Assembly (NCBI RefSeq): GCF_001183965.1
Contig: NZ_LFZV01000001.1
Coordinates: 2,362,079 to 2,399,662, forward strand
Length of the DNA: 37,584 bases
Origin: Bacillus sp. FJAT-27916
Lineage (GTDB): Bacteria; Bacillota; Bacilli; Bacillales; Pradoshiaceae
Direction: 5' to 3'
The notes beneath the pieces were generated by a model. The model did no database searches. It had not been told where the DNA came from and was given only the letters and a program-made list of their open reading frames with translations. The translations under genes were made by a program, and so were the position numbers. Positions 29,460 through 37,239 of this stretch are shown in pieces. Within the stretch, counting starts at the first letter, position 1; every line of letters begins with the position of its first letter.

Positions 29460-29508
29460 AATAAACATATGTTTTATTTATTGACAAGTGTTTATATATA
29501 AATATAAT
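29460..29508 (+). promoter_or_regulatory. Promoter with upstream palindrome for the nucleosidase gene
   Basis: A strong sigma-A promoter: TTGACA (29481-29486), 16-nt spacer, TATAAT (29503-29508). Immediately upstream (29460-29478) lies an imperfect palindrome centred on CATATG, with arms AATAAACAT and ATGTTTTATT, possibly a regulator site. Confidence 0.75.
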
Positions 29509-29550
29509 GATAGTGTTGTATTATTTATTTCGGTATTGGAGGATTTATTT

Positions 29551-30348
29551 ATGAAAAAAACATTGGCGGTCATCTTGTCTTCCTTTGTATTAATGGCAGG
29601 CTGCAGCGGGAACAATGAAGGAAATCAAGCAGAGGAAGTAAAGCCAATCGGCATTATCGGAGCCATGGATTCTGAGGTCACTAGCCTCCAATCGGAATTG
29701 GCAAATGCTGAAGTGAAGGAAATAGCGGGTCTCGAATTCCATACTGGAGAATTAAACGACCGAGATGTTGTTATCGTCAAATCAGGAGTTGGGAAAGTTA
29801 ACGCTGCCCTTTGTGCCCAAATCTTGATTGATGAGTTTAATGTTGATACATTAATCAATACAGGTGTGGCAGGCGGATTATACAGCGAATTAGAGGTAGG
29901 AGATATCGTCGTATCCAATCAAGCGGTACAGCATGATATGGATATCACCGCTTTCGGCCATGAGAAAGGATATATTTCTGATATGTCTGAGGATGGAAAG
30001 GCAACCTATTTCCAAACAGATAAAGAGCTTGCAGAAAAAACTCAAGCTATCGCTAATGAGGTTATGAAGGATAACAAAGCCTATATCGGCACAATCGCTT
30101 CAGGTGACATATTTGTAAGCGACCAAGCCTTGAAGGAAGAATTGATTGAGTCTTTTGATGCGTATGCAGCTGAAATGGAAGGAGCGGCCATTGCTCATGT
30201 AGCAAGTGTTAATCAGATTCCTGTAACTATTATCCGCGCCATTTCTGACCTTGCCAACGGCGAAGCAGATGTCACATACGAGGAATTCGAAACGAAAGCG
30301 GCTGAGAATTCCGCCGAGATTGTTCGTAATCTTGTAAAAGGACTATAA
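29551..30348 (+). CDS. MTA/SAH nucleosidase with lipoprotein signal peptide
   Basis: A 265-aa protein. Residues 1-18 form a lipoprotein signal (basic start MKKT, hydrophobic core, lipobox LMAGC with Cys18). A polar linker leads into a complete 5'-methylthioadenosine/S-adenosylhomocysteine nucleosidase domain (about 31-265). Key residues are present: Glu42 in IIGAMDSEV (catalytic base), the phosphorylase-like SGVGKVNAA segment, AEMEGAAIAHV (ribose-binding Met-Glu) and ISDLANG (catalytic Asp). The start ATG follows GGAGG. This enzyme is normally cytosolic, so export to the outer face of the membrane is unusual. Substrates would then be extracellular MTA, SAH or deoxyadenosine. It is monocistronic with its own promoter and terminator. 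Confidence 0.9.
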   Translation: MKKTLAVILSSFVLMAGCSGNNEGNQAEEVKPIGIIGAMDSEVTSLQSELANAEVKEIAGLEFHTGELNDRDVVIVKSGVGKVNAALCAQILIDEFNVDTLINTGVAGGLYSELEVGDIVVSNQAVQHDMDITAFGHEKGYISDMSEDGKATYFQTDKELAEKTQAIANEVMKDNKAYIGTIASGDIFVSDQALKEELIESFDAYAAEMEGAAIAHVASVNQIPVTIIRAISDLANGEADVTYEEFETKAAENSAEIVRNLVKGL

Positions 30349-30363
30349 AAGTTTAAAACGATG

Positions 30364-30397
30364 AAACCGCCTGCTGGATATACCAGAGGTGGTTTTT
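30364..30397 (+). terminator. Terminator of the nucleosidase gene
   Basis: Imperfect stem AACCGCCTGCTGG (30365-30377) with CCAGAGGTGGTT (30383-30394), then TTTTT. Confidence 0.82.
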
Positions 30398-30524
30398 CGT
30401 TTCCCTATAACACTCTCGTTTTTCCTAAAAATGGTTGTTTCCATCCAATAATATGTTAAGCTATAAGAAATAAGGTTAGATGTTTGAGAGAAGATATTTC
30501 TCTCCTATTCTGCCTTCATATTCG

Positions 30525-30602
30525 CACTTACTAGGGGCGCCAATCGGCTGAGATGAACCCTTTGAACCTGATCTAGTTAATACTAGCGGAGGGAAGTAGG
30601 AA
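30525..30602 (+). promoter_or_regulatory. TPP (THI-box) riboswitch
   Basis: Contains the conserved THI-box cores: ACTAGGGGCGCC (30530-30541), GGCTGAGATGAACCC (30546-30560), TTTGAACCTGATCTAGTTAA (30561-30580) and the closing GCGGAGGGAAGTAGG (30586-30600). P1 pairs CTTACT (30527-30532) with AGTAGG (30595-30600). It precedes tenA and thiW. Binding of thiamin pyrophosphate should favour the downstream terminator. Confidence 0.97.
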
Positions 30603-30636
30603 TGATTTCGACGACTACTATTTCGATCGTTATTAG

Positions 30637-30664
30637 CCACTTCCCGTATAGGGAGGTGGTTTTT
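30637..30664 (+). terminator. Riboswitch-controlled terminator
   Basis: A 9-bp stem (CCACTTCCC at 30637-30645 with GGGAGGTGG at 30651-30659) and a T tract. The ACTTCCC part (30639-30645) is also fully complementary to GGGAAGT (30591-30597) at the 3' edge of the riboswitch, giving an antiterminator when TPP is absent. Confidence 0.92.
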
Positions 30665-30742
30665 ATTTTGTTTAAGTCTGTTGCTATTCACTAGCTGCTT
30701 TACCGACGAGGATCAACTCTATTTCATAAAGGAGGATATGAA

Positions 30743-31417
30743 ATGACGACATTCACGGAAAGACTGTATCAAAATGTACAACCGATTTGGGAACGAAATC
30801 ATCGTCATCCATTCGTGCAAGGATTAGGGAAAGGAACTTTAGAGAAGGAGAAGTTCGTTCATTATTTAAAACAGGATTATGTGTATTTAATCGATTATGC
30901 AAAATTATTTGCCATCGGTGCCATCAAAGCGCACAACCTGAAAACGATGAATACGTTCGCTGCTATCTTACATGACACTTTGCATGTCGAAATGGAATTG
31001 CATCGGCAATATGCCGAAAGCTTCGGAATCAGCCGGCAAGAGCTGGAGTCAACCAAAGCAACCCCCACTAATGTAGCGTATACAAGCTATATGCTGAATA
31101 TCGCTCAAAATGGCAGCTTAGCTGATGTAGTCGCCTGCTTATTACCATGTGCCTGGGATTATTGGGAAATCGGAAAATTACTTAGAAAACAATATGGAGA
31201 CGGGCTCGCCTCCAACCCTTATGCCAATTGGATTGAAACCTATGACTCTATAGAGTTTGCTGAAGGTACGAAATCGCTCATTCAACTGATGGATGAACTG
31301 GCAGAAGGAAAACCGGAGCGTGAACTAGCCAAGCTTGAGGAATATTTTCAGGTAACATCCAAATATGAATATTTGTTTTGGGAAATGAATGACAAACAGC
31401 TGGATTGGCCCATTTAA
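30743..31417 (+). CDS. tenA: Aminopyrimidine aminohydrolase TenA (thiaminase II)
   Basis: A 224-aa all-helical enzyme that hydrolyses aminopyrimidines derived from degraded thiamine to HMP for salvage. The predicted nucleophile is Cys136 in LLPCAWDYWEIG, and the substrate-binding Asp45 is in LKQDYVYL. HDTLHVEMELHRQYAESFGI (about 77-96) is typical of TenA/THI-4. GGAGG lies 8 nt before the ATG. It is first in a two-gene operon under the TPP riboswitch. Confidence 0.95.
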   Translation: MTTFTERLYQNVQPIWERNHRHPFVQGLGKGTLEKEKFVHYLKQDYVYLIDYAKLFAIGAIKAHNLKTMNTFAAILHDTLHVEMELHRQYAESFGISRQELESTKATPTNVAYTSYMLNIAQNGSLADVVACLLPCAWDYWEIGKLLRKQYGDGLASNPYANWIETYDSIEFAEGTKSLIQLMDELAEGKPERELAKLEEYFQVTSKYEYLFWEMNDKQLDWPI

Positions 31418-31465
31418 GCGTCGAAATCAAGCTGATTCATAGACAGATAGGAGAGTGAAACCTTA

Positions 31466-31969
31466 ATGTCCACGATTACCAAATTGACCATGACCGCTTT
31501 ACTAACGGCGATCACAACTATAACAAGCAGCCTGATTTACATCCCTATCGGCTTTGCCAAGATCTTTCCCATACAGCATCTCGTTAATTTACTTTCAGCT
31601 GTTCTTCTCGGCCCTGCCTATGCGGTTATGCAGGCATTCCTTTCTTCCACAATCAGAAATGTCACAGGAACAGGCAGTGTGTTTGCCTATCCAGGCAGCA
31701 TGATTGGTGCCTTCTTAGCCGCTATTCTTTACAGCAAAACAAAGAAAATCGGGCTCGCAGCCACAGGAGAAGTCATTGGCACAGGACTTCTAGGAGCCAT
31801 GGCGACCTACCCCATTGCCGTTCTTTTCTTTGGAAAAGAAGCGACATTATTTGGACTCATCCCTGCCTTCACCATCAGTTCCGTCACTGGAGCAGTCATG
31901 GGATATGGATTATTGAAGATATTGATCAGGAACCGAGTTTTACTGCCAAATGAACAAAAGATAAGATAA
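31466..31969 (+). CDS. thiW: ThiW, ECF transporter substrate-binding component for a thiamine precursor
   Basis: A 167-aa membrane protein with about five or six helices. The sequence KLTMTALLTAITTITSSLIYIPIGFAK (shown in part: TALLTAITTITSSLIYIPIG) and RNVTGTGSVFAYPGSMIGAF (residues about 68-87) are typical of ThiW, the predicted hydroxyethylthiazole-type S component that works with the shared EcfA-EcfA'-EcfT module encoded elsewhere. AGGAG lies ahead of the ATG; it follows tenA by 48 nt and shares its riboswitch. With tenA it forms a minimal thiamine-precursor salvage unit. Confidence 0.92.
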   Translation: MSTITKLTMTALLTAITTITSSLIYIPIGFAKIFPIQHLVNLLSAVLLGPAYAVMQAFLSSTIRNVTGTGSVFAYPGSMIGAFLAAILYSKTKKIGLAATGEVIGTGLLGAMATYPIAVLFFGKEATLFGLIPAFTISSVTGAVMGYGLLKILIRNRVLLPNEQKIR

Positions 31970-32471
31970 ATAAACAGCCCAATCAGGGTATAGAAGCTCA
32001 GTTTCCATCATTTACAATTATCCCCTTTACTGATGTTATAATTTACTCATACTCTATTTCTTAAGGGGGATAATAGAGCTTTTTATCAGCATCAGCAAAA
32101 GCTTTTCTACAATTCGGTGCGATTTCAGTCGTCATTATTCTAGTCCTTATCCTAGGAGGATTCTATCTATTTAAGAGTTTTCAAAAGGGGAAAGTGGCGC
32201 ATAAGTTCTTTTAGACATAACCAAAAACTCATAAGGATGAATAGGAGGTTCCACTTCCTTCCACAGTGATTCTCAATTGCCCCAGGGTTTACAATTGCAG
32301 ACCCCGCACAGGGCAAAATAGTTTACTAATCGCATACAGAAAAATTGTCCCCCCAGAATAATAAACAATCTTGAAAAAATCATCTGAAGAAGGATTTCGG
32401 AAGAGAAATCTTGATGTTATCGCTTTTTGGGGATATTATTAAGGAAATTCATTTAAGGAGAACCTTATCAT
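31970..32471. other. Region after thiW with one start-less small ORF
   Basis: About 500 bp without an intact gene. It has a TATAAT at 32037-32042, an AAGGGGG ribosome binding site at 32063-32069 and the small membrane-protein frame described separately. I see no clear terminator for thiW. From 32215 to 32450 I see no feature I can support. Confidence 0.5.
32077..32214 (+). pseudogene. Small membrane protein frame lacking a start codon
   Basis: A 45-codon frame follows TAG at 32074-32076 and reads SFLSASAKAFLQFGAISVVI, then a hydrophobic helix and basic end (KSFQKGKVAHKFF). The frame has no ATG, GTG or TTG. The ribosome binding site AAGGGGG is 4-5 nt ahead of ATAGAGC; removing one A would give ATG-AGC in frame. 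It therefore looks like a single-helix protein whose start was lost by a 1-nt insertion, or a sequencing error. Confidence 0.4.
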
Positions 32472-32639
32472 ATGTCTAAAAAAGTAAGTCTTCAAGAAGC
32501 TATTAAACAAAAGCTTGCGGCTAAGAACCAGGTCAACCAGACTGGCAGCCATTCAACGGGTCCTGTCAAAAAGACGAAGGAATTGCAAAGCCAACTGACA
32601 AAAAAACCAAACAACCAGCGGAAACGCATGGGTGTTTAA
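32472..32639 (+). CDS. Small basic conserved-looking protein, 55 aa
   Basis: ATG 32472 with AAGGAG about 10 nt upstream. The protein starts MSKKVSLQEAIKQKLAAKNQ and ends NNQRKRMGV; it is lysine/glutamine-rich, strongly basic, without hydrophobic segment, and likely helical and nucleic-acid binding or disordered. I have a faint sense of similar short Bacillus proteins but no name. It is single, followed by 120 bp and then a strong terminator. Confidence 0.78.
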   Translation: MSKKVSLQEAIKQKLAAKNQVNQTGSHSTGPVKKTKELQSQLTKKPNNQRKRMGV

Positions 32640-32758
32640 CGTTTAGGGTAACGATACCGGATAATTCTTATCTGATGACAGTTTGAATAACCAATGAACT
32701 GCTCCCTGATAAGCAGACAGCTTAATAAAAAGGAAATGCCGTGTTAAAGCGGCGATGA

Positions 32759-32796
32759 GATGACTCCGGGCAGCTTGCCGGAGTCATCTTCTTTTT
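32759..32796 (+). terminator. Strong terminator after the 55-aa gene
   Basis: An 11-bp GC-rich stem (GATGACTCCGG at 32759-32769, partner at 32778-32788), 8-nt loop and TTCTTTTT. The 119 nt between the stop codon and this hairpin hold no ORF and could be a long 3' UTR or a small RNA. Confidence 0.9.
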
Positions 32797-32978
32797 AGTT
32801 GCATGATTGATTAGCATTTTTAACGTGCAATCAATAAACATGCATATACAGCTAAAATGTACGTAAGTTATAGTGATAGCCTGTACTGCTTGTATGGAAT
32901 GAATTTACACAAAGCGAATGAATTGTATATGCTAAAATTGTATTTGCACACTATTTATGAAAGAGAAGAGAACCTTTT

Positions 32979-33725
32979 ATGAAAAAACCTTTTATGAAAA
33001 AATTAATGATTAGTTTAGGTGTCCTATTGATGATTGTTGTACTCGGTATGACAGGCTTTTATATTTGGTCACAACAAACATACGATGCATCTGAAGAGCT
33101 TACTTCCTATGTAAATGTAAATGACATTAAGACTGAAAATAACTGGCTAGTATTTGAGCCAAAAGCTCAACCAAAAGGCGGTATTATTCTATACCCTGGA
33201 GCAAAGGTAGAACCTGAAGCATATAGCTACTATGCTCAAGGTCTGGCAGACAATGATTACTTAGTCATCGTCCCTAAGGTTACCTTGAACTTTGCTCTTT
33301 TAGATATAAACCAAGCAGATGTCATAATGGATGAGTTCAGTGACATTACAAACTGGTATATAGGCGGGCATTCACTTGGCGGAGTAGCTGCTGCAACTTA
33401 TGCATACGACAATCTTAAAGATATCCAAGGCTTAATCCTATTGGCTTCCTATCCGAGCAATTCCAGTGATTTTTCCGAAACAGACCTGCCTACCCTATCC
33501 CTCTATGCGGAGTTTGATGGATTAACAACAACTGAAAAAATCAATGATACGAAACATTTACTTTCCTCTGAAGCAACCCTCTATGAAGTCAAAGGAGGAA
33601 ACCATGCCCAATTTGGAATGTATGGATCACAAAAAGGTGATGGTACAGCGACCATATCCAATAAAGAACAGCAGGATGAAATAATGAAAGAAACCTTAAC
33701 GTGGTTAAAAATTTCCGAAGGATAA
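32979..33725 (+). CDS. Membrane-anchored alpha/beta hydrolase
   Basis: A 248-aa protein. Residues 1-30 have a basic start and one hydrophobic helix (LMISLGVLLMIVVLGMTGFY), an uncleaved anchor or signal. The hydrolase domain (about 50-248) has the oxyanion-side GIILYPGAKVEP, nucleophile elbow IGGHSLGGVAAA (Ser about 131), acid in LYAEFDGLT and the catalytic His in KGGNHAQFGMYG. These fit the alpha/beta hydrolase fold-5 family of Bacillus. AAGAGAAGAG is the likely ribosome binding site. It is a single gene just left of the 340-bp repeat. Substrate unknown. Confidence 0.9.
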   Translation: MKKPFMKKLMISLGVLLMIVVLGMTGFYIWSQQTYDASEELTSYVNVNDIKTENNWLVFEPKAQPKGGIILYPGAKVEPEAYSYYAQGLADNDYLVIVPKVTLNFALLDINQADVIMDEFSDITNWYIGGHSLGGVAAATYAYDNLKDIQGLILLASYPSNSSDFSETDLPTLSLYAEFDGLTTTEKINDTKHLLSSEATLYEVKGGNHAQFGMYGSQKGDGTATISNKEQQDEIMKETLTWLKISEG

Positions 33726-33748
33726 GTGCTAGTGTCACTTATTCTTAC

Positions 33749-34088
33749 TTGAGGCTGGGACAAAACAAAATAAATGATCCTCAAAAACGAATGATAGTCA
33801 TTTATTATTCCTATTCAATAGCAGTTGGAAATACGAGTCCGTTCCATTCCGCGAAATGCACTCGCTTTCCGCGGGGAGGAAGCTGTGCCTCCTCGGCGCT
33901 TACGCCTGCGGGGTCTCATCCTTTCCCCTACTTCCCGCTGGAGTGAGTGCATTTCGCTCTATTTCACTAGTCACTAATAGTAGAAAGCAACAATTAAAGA
34001 CCCGAATAATTAGACGATAGAATTCATTCATTTATCGTCTAATTATTCGGGTTTATCATTGGCTGAAATACCTATGTCCCAGCCTCAA
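33749..34088. repeat. Structured repeat, complete copy 2, with terminal inverted repeats
   Basis: A 340-bp non-coding element bounded by perfect 14-bp inverted ends (TTGAGGCTGGGACA at 33749-33762, complement at 34075-34088). Inside are nested hairpins: GCGAAATGCACTC (33851-33863) with GAGTGCATTTCGC (33945-33957), GGAGG with CCTCC, and GGCG with CGCC. Near the right end is a perfect 20-bp-arm hairpin (34000-34019 with 34033-34052). A related copy lies at 24400-24640. Similar sequences are, to my memory, scattered through Bacillaceae genomes. It may be a MITE or a structured RNA repeat. Confidence 0.85.
34000..34052. repeat. Perfect hairpin inside the 340-bp repeat
   Basis: Arms of 20 bp (34000-34019 and 34033-34052) with a 13-nt loop. 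It could stop transcription in the region but the T tract that follows is poor. Confidence 0.75.
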
Positions 34089-34229
34089 TTTTATTTATCT
34101 TTTATGAGGTGCCCTACTCACCCCATACAAAGAAGAATCAATGCGTATTACTTCGATCTTAATATGAGTCAGCACTAGGAATAGACCTCGAATAATTCCG
34201 ATTCACTCACACTTCAGTCGTACCTCTCA

Positions 34230-34727
34230 TTATTCTAAGCTGCTTATCCCCCGTAATTCTTTTAGATACCAGGCGTCCATCGTATTATGCTCTGAGCCAT
34301 CCAGCGGTTTATCAAGCTGTCGGAACCCATATTTGAAATAAAGGAGATTTGCCACCTGGAGTTTCTTCATTGTTTCTAAGTAACAATATGTATAATGTTC
34401 CTCAGCAAAGTTGAGAGCTATATTCATCAGCATTCTCGACAGGCCCTGTCCTTGAGCAACGGGTGCTATATACAGCTTTTGCAATTCACATACATCCCGC
34501 TCCAATCCAAATGGTGCAATCCCGACTCCTCCAACTGCTTCATCCTGTTCATTTACTAGTACCCAATACCTTGCATGAGGTTGTTCCTTATAGAATTGAG
34601 CTAGATCTCCAAGCTGTGGATCATAATAGGCGGTTCCAGGAATATTTAAATCAAATGATTCCAAGGAACGTTTAATGATCTGTTCCATTCGTTCATTGTC
34701 TTTCTCTTGAATTTCACGAATCTGCAT
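34230..34727 (-). CDS. GNAT-family N-acetyltransferase
   Basis: A 165-aa acetyl-CoA-dependent acetyltransferase. The start ATG 34727 has GGAGG 9 nt upstream. The acetyl-CoA loop is LYIAPVAQGQGLSRMLMNIA (about residues 94-113, motif Q-G-x-G-L-S), preceded by the beta-4 strand GVGIAPF and followed by YLETMKKLQVANLLYFKYGF (about 127-146). The substrate is unknown; free-standing GNATs act on small amines or proteins. It is a single gene. Confidence 0.92.
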   Translation of the reverse strand: MQIREIQEKDNERMEQIIKRSLESFDLNIPGTAYYDPQLGDLAQFYKEQPHARYWVLVNEQDEAVGGVGIAPFGLERDVCELQKLYIAPVAQGQGLSRMLMNIALNFAEEHYTYCYLETMKKLQVANLLYFKYGFRQLDKPLDGSEHNTMDAWYLKELRGISSLE

Positions 34728-35080
34728 ACAACTAATCCTCCAATAATGCCTATTCAATAGGTGCTTTTAATCTATTGCGATAATTGCCTATAAGATCTTA
34801 CTTCACCCCCGACTCAACGATCAATCGATGCGGCGAAATTGTGCATTTTGCTTTTGCACCGAGCGGTACTGAATAAGAAAAGGCCGTTTATCTAACAGCC
34901 TTGAATCACTGCGATCGTCATCACATGTTAAAGACCCTTCACCATTGTGAATAATATTGCGGACCCCTTTAATGTATACCAATGTCTTCAAACCTAAATC
35001 TCTCATAAACTTTGATATTCTGCTCATTTGCCATCAATATGACTCTATTTTATCAGGTTTTCTTCCAACATACCCCAACA
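34728..35080. other. Intergenic region between GNAT and thioesterase genes
   Basis: About 350 bp. The minus strand has one 68-codon frame (34821-35027) without a ribosome binding site or recognisable features. I see no other feature here. Confidence 0.4.
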
Positions 35081-35536
35081 TCATTCATCCTGACATCGAT
35101 CTTCAATGAAATATTCCTTTTTCCTATAGGCGATTGCCTCCATTGTGGCGATCAAATCACCTCTGCATGTTACATTGATTTTGTACCATCCAATACGATT
35201 GTTCCTCTTTTCTTCCATCGCTTCCGCCTCAAGACGGTAGTCCTTTTTAGCTGCAGAAATAAAATTAATCGTTGTAGACAATCCTACGGCTGTTTTTCCA
35301 TAGGAATTGCAAGCAGCAGCAAATACATAGTCAGCCAAAGCAAAGATAATGGCTCCATGTATTGTTCCGTGGGAATTAAGCATAGATTCGTTTTTGACGT
35401 CTAATTTAGCTTTTGCCGTACCCTCGCCCATTTCTATTAGTTGTATTCCAAGAAATTGAGCAAATGGCTCTTGCTCCATTTTTTCGAATATATGCCGATG
35501 ATATTTTCTATGTATCTCATGCTCTTCGTTATTCAT
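35081..35536 (-). CDS. PaaI-family hotdog thioesterase
   Basis: A 151-aa hotdog-fold protein. The motif NSHGTIHGAIIFALADYVF (about residues 54-72) is the conserved region of PaaI/4HBT acyl-CoA thioesterases, with His56, Gly57 and His60 near the usual active site and an Asp at 69 as candidate catalytic residue. The last strands (AVGLSTTINFISAAKKDYRL, then RIGWYKINVTCRGDLIATM) are typical of the fold. GGGGGAG precedes the ATG. The physiological thioester is unknown. It is a single gene. Confidence 0.9.
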   Translation of the reverse strand: MNNEEHEIHRKYHRHIFEKMEQEPFAQFLGIQLIEMGEGTAKAKLDVKNESMLNSHGTIHGAIIFALADYVFAAACNSYGKTAVGLSTTINFISAAKKDYRLEAEAMEEKRNNRIGWYKINVTCRGDLIATMEAIAYRKKEYFIEDRCQDE

Positions 35537-35644
35537 TTTTCTCCCCCTTTAGTAGAATAGTAGATCGATCAACAGCCTTTTTAAAGCGAACAGCTGTTTT
35601 ACATAATGATTCATCCCGGATTCACTAATAAGTAAATATGCTAT

Positions 35645-35682
35645 AAACTCAGCAGAAGATGATGAGTTCTTCCGCTGAGTTT
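35645..35682. terminator. Terminator after the sodium symporter gene
   Basis: A 15-bp nearly perfect stem (35645-35659 with 35668-35682) lies 3 nt past the symporter stop, with TTTA on each side. It can work in both directions. Confidence 0.85.
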
Positions 35683-35685
35683 TTA

Positions 35686-37239
35686 TCAATGTTTTTCTGG
35701 TGCACTGACGCCATAACCAGTATTCGATCTAAAAAGAATCTCGCTATATTTATCATCAGATTCTTTTGTCTTAGCCGAGAGGATGGTTCCTAAATAAGCA
35801 CCCAGGAATCCTAATGGCACAGTGATAATGGTTGGATTGGTCAGAGGAAACAAAGCTTTACCCGTCAAGATAGCCGCGCCTGGTTCTGGATTCCAAACAT
35901 TAGGGCTTAATAAAACAAGCACAACAGAACTAATCAAACCGACTAACATCCCTGTTATGGCACCAGTGGCATTAAAGCGCTTCCAATAAATCGTACATAA
36001 CATGACCGGCAAATTAGCACTAGCTCCTATTCCAAGTGCTAATACCGATAAGAAAGCAACATTTAAGTTTTGAGCCAGCAACGCAAGGAAAATGGAGATA
36101 ACGGCAACTAATATTGAAGATATCCGTGCAACCCTCATTTGCTGTTTTTTCGATACCTGTCCTTTTTTTATGATTTGCCCATAAATATCATGGGCAAAAG
36201 CAGATGCTGAAGTCAGGACAAGAGCAGAAACGACTGCTAGAATGGTTGCAAAAGCGATTGCTGAAATAAAAGCAAACAAGAAATCACCGCCAACTGATAA
36301 TGCAAGCAAAGGTGCTGCCATATTTCCTGCAGGATTGGCTGCAATGATTTGGTCCCATCCGACATAAACGGTCGCTCCAAACCCAAGGAAGACTACCATC
36401 AAGAAGAACGCACCAATTAGCCAGGTCGAATAGACAACTGACTTTCTTGCTGTCACAGCATCTTTGACCGTAAAGAAGCGAATGAGCAAATGCGGTAAAC
36501 CAGCCACTCCCAATACAAGTGCCATATTTAGCGAGATCATATCCAAGCCATTACTGTATTTATTCCCTGGGTTTGCTAATTCCGGACCAAGCGGACTAGC
36601 AGTCCTAATTTCCTGGAATAGCTTTATAATACTGAAATCAAATTTTGCAAATACGAGGAATGTTAAGATGAACGATCCACCAAGCAACAGAATCGCCTTA
36701 ATGATTTGCACCCAACTCGTTGCGGTCATCCCTCCAAAAATTACATATACGGTCATTAAAATACCGACTATCACAACCGCTAGCCAATAATCAATTCCTA
36801 GCATTAAACTAACTAAACCGCCTCCACCAACCAGTTGAGCAATCATATAAAATATTGAGATGACTAATGTATTAGCTGCTGTTGTTCCCCGTACCTTATT
36901 TGAAGGAAACCGTGATGCAAGCATATCAGCTAACGTATATTTGCCTAGGTTACGCATTGGTTCAGCAATAAGATAAAGCATGAAAAGAAAACCAAGCAGG
37001 TTACCAATACTCATATAAAAACCGTCAAATCCTATTAAGGAAATTGCCCCTGTTATCCCCAAAAAAGAGGCGGCAGACATAAAGTCACCAGCAATAGCCA
37101 AGCCGTTCTGTGAAGCTGTCAGCCCTCCCCCATCCGTATAAAAATCACTGGCACTTTTCGTTTTTTTAGAGGCAAAGTAAGTAATCATCAATGTTAATAC
37201 AATAATACTCAGGAACAGAGACAAAGATAGAACACTCAT
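35686..37239 (-). CDS. Sodium:solute symporter, cation/acetate (ActP/YwcA) type
   Basis: A 517-aa transporter with about 13 hydrophobic helices of the SSS family. The N-terminal region SASDFYTDGGGLTASQNGLAIAGDF (in part: DFYTDGGGLTASQNGLAIAG) and SAASFLGITGAISLIGFDG are characteristic of the acetate permease subgroup. Na+-site residues sit in the VVSALVLTSASAFAHDIYG segment (about 337-355). It overlaps the DUF485 stop by 4 nt (ATGA), which indicates translational coupling. The ywcB-ywcA type pairing supports an acetate or other short-chain carboxylate substrate; the exact one is not shown. Confidence 0.93.
   Translation of the reverse strand: MSVLSLSLFLSIIVLTLMITYFASKKTKSASDFYTDGGGLTASQNGLAIAGDFMSAASFLGITGAISLIGFDGFYMSIGNLLGFLFMLYLIAEPMRNLGKYTLADMLASRFPSNKVRGTTAANTLVISIFYMIAQLVGGGGLVSLMLGIDYWLAVVIVGILMTVYVIFGGMTATSWVQIIKAILLLGGSFILTFLVFAKFDFSIIKLFQEIRTASPLGPELANPGNKYSNGLDMISLNMALVLGVAGLPHLLIRFFTVKDAVTARKSVVYSTWLIGAFFLMVVFLGFGATVYVGWDQIIAANPAGNMAAPLLALSVGGDFLFAFISAIAFATILAVVSALVLTSASAFAHDIYGQIIKKGQVSKKQQMRVARISSILVAVISIFLALLAQNLNVAFLSVLALGIGASANLPVMLCTIYWKRFNATGAITGMLVGLISSVVLVLLSPNVWNPEPGAAILTGKALFPLTNPTIITVPLGFLGAYLGTILSAKTKESDDKYSEILFRSNTGYGVSAPEKH

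Noticed and set aside
30476-30691. 71-codon minus-strand frame
   Set aside because: It is antisense to the TPP riboswitch and its terminator.
33701-33946. 81-codon frame running from the hydrolase end into the repeat
   Set aside because: The sequence is explained by the non-coding repeat; such frames recur in copies of it (also 24397-24609).
34821-35027. 68-codon minus-strand frame between the GNAT and thioesterase genes
   Set aside because: No ribosome binding site, no domain, and a low-complexity charged composition; probably chance.
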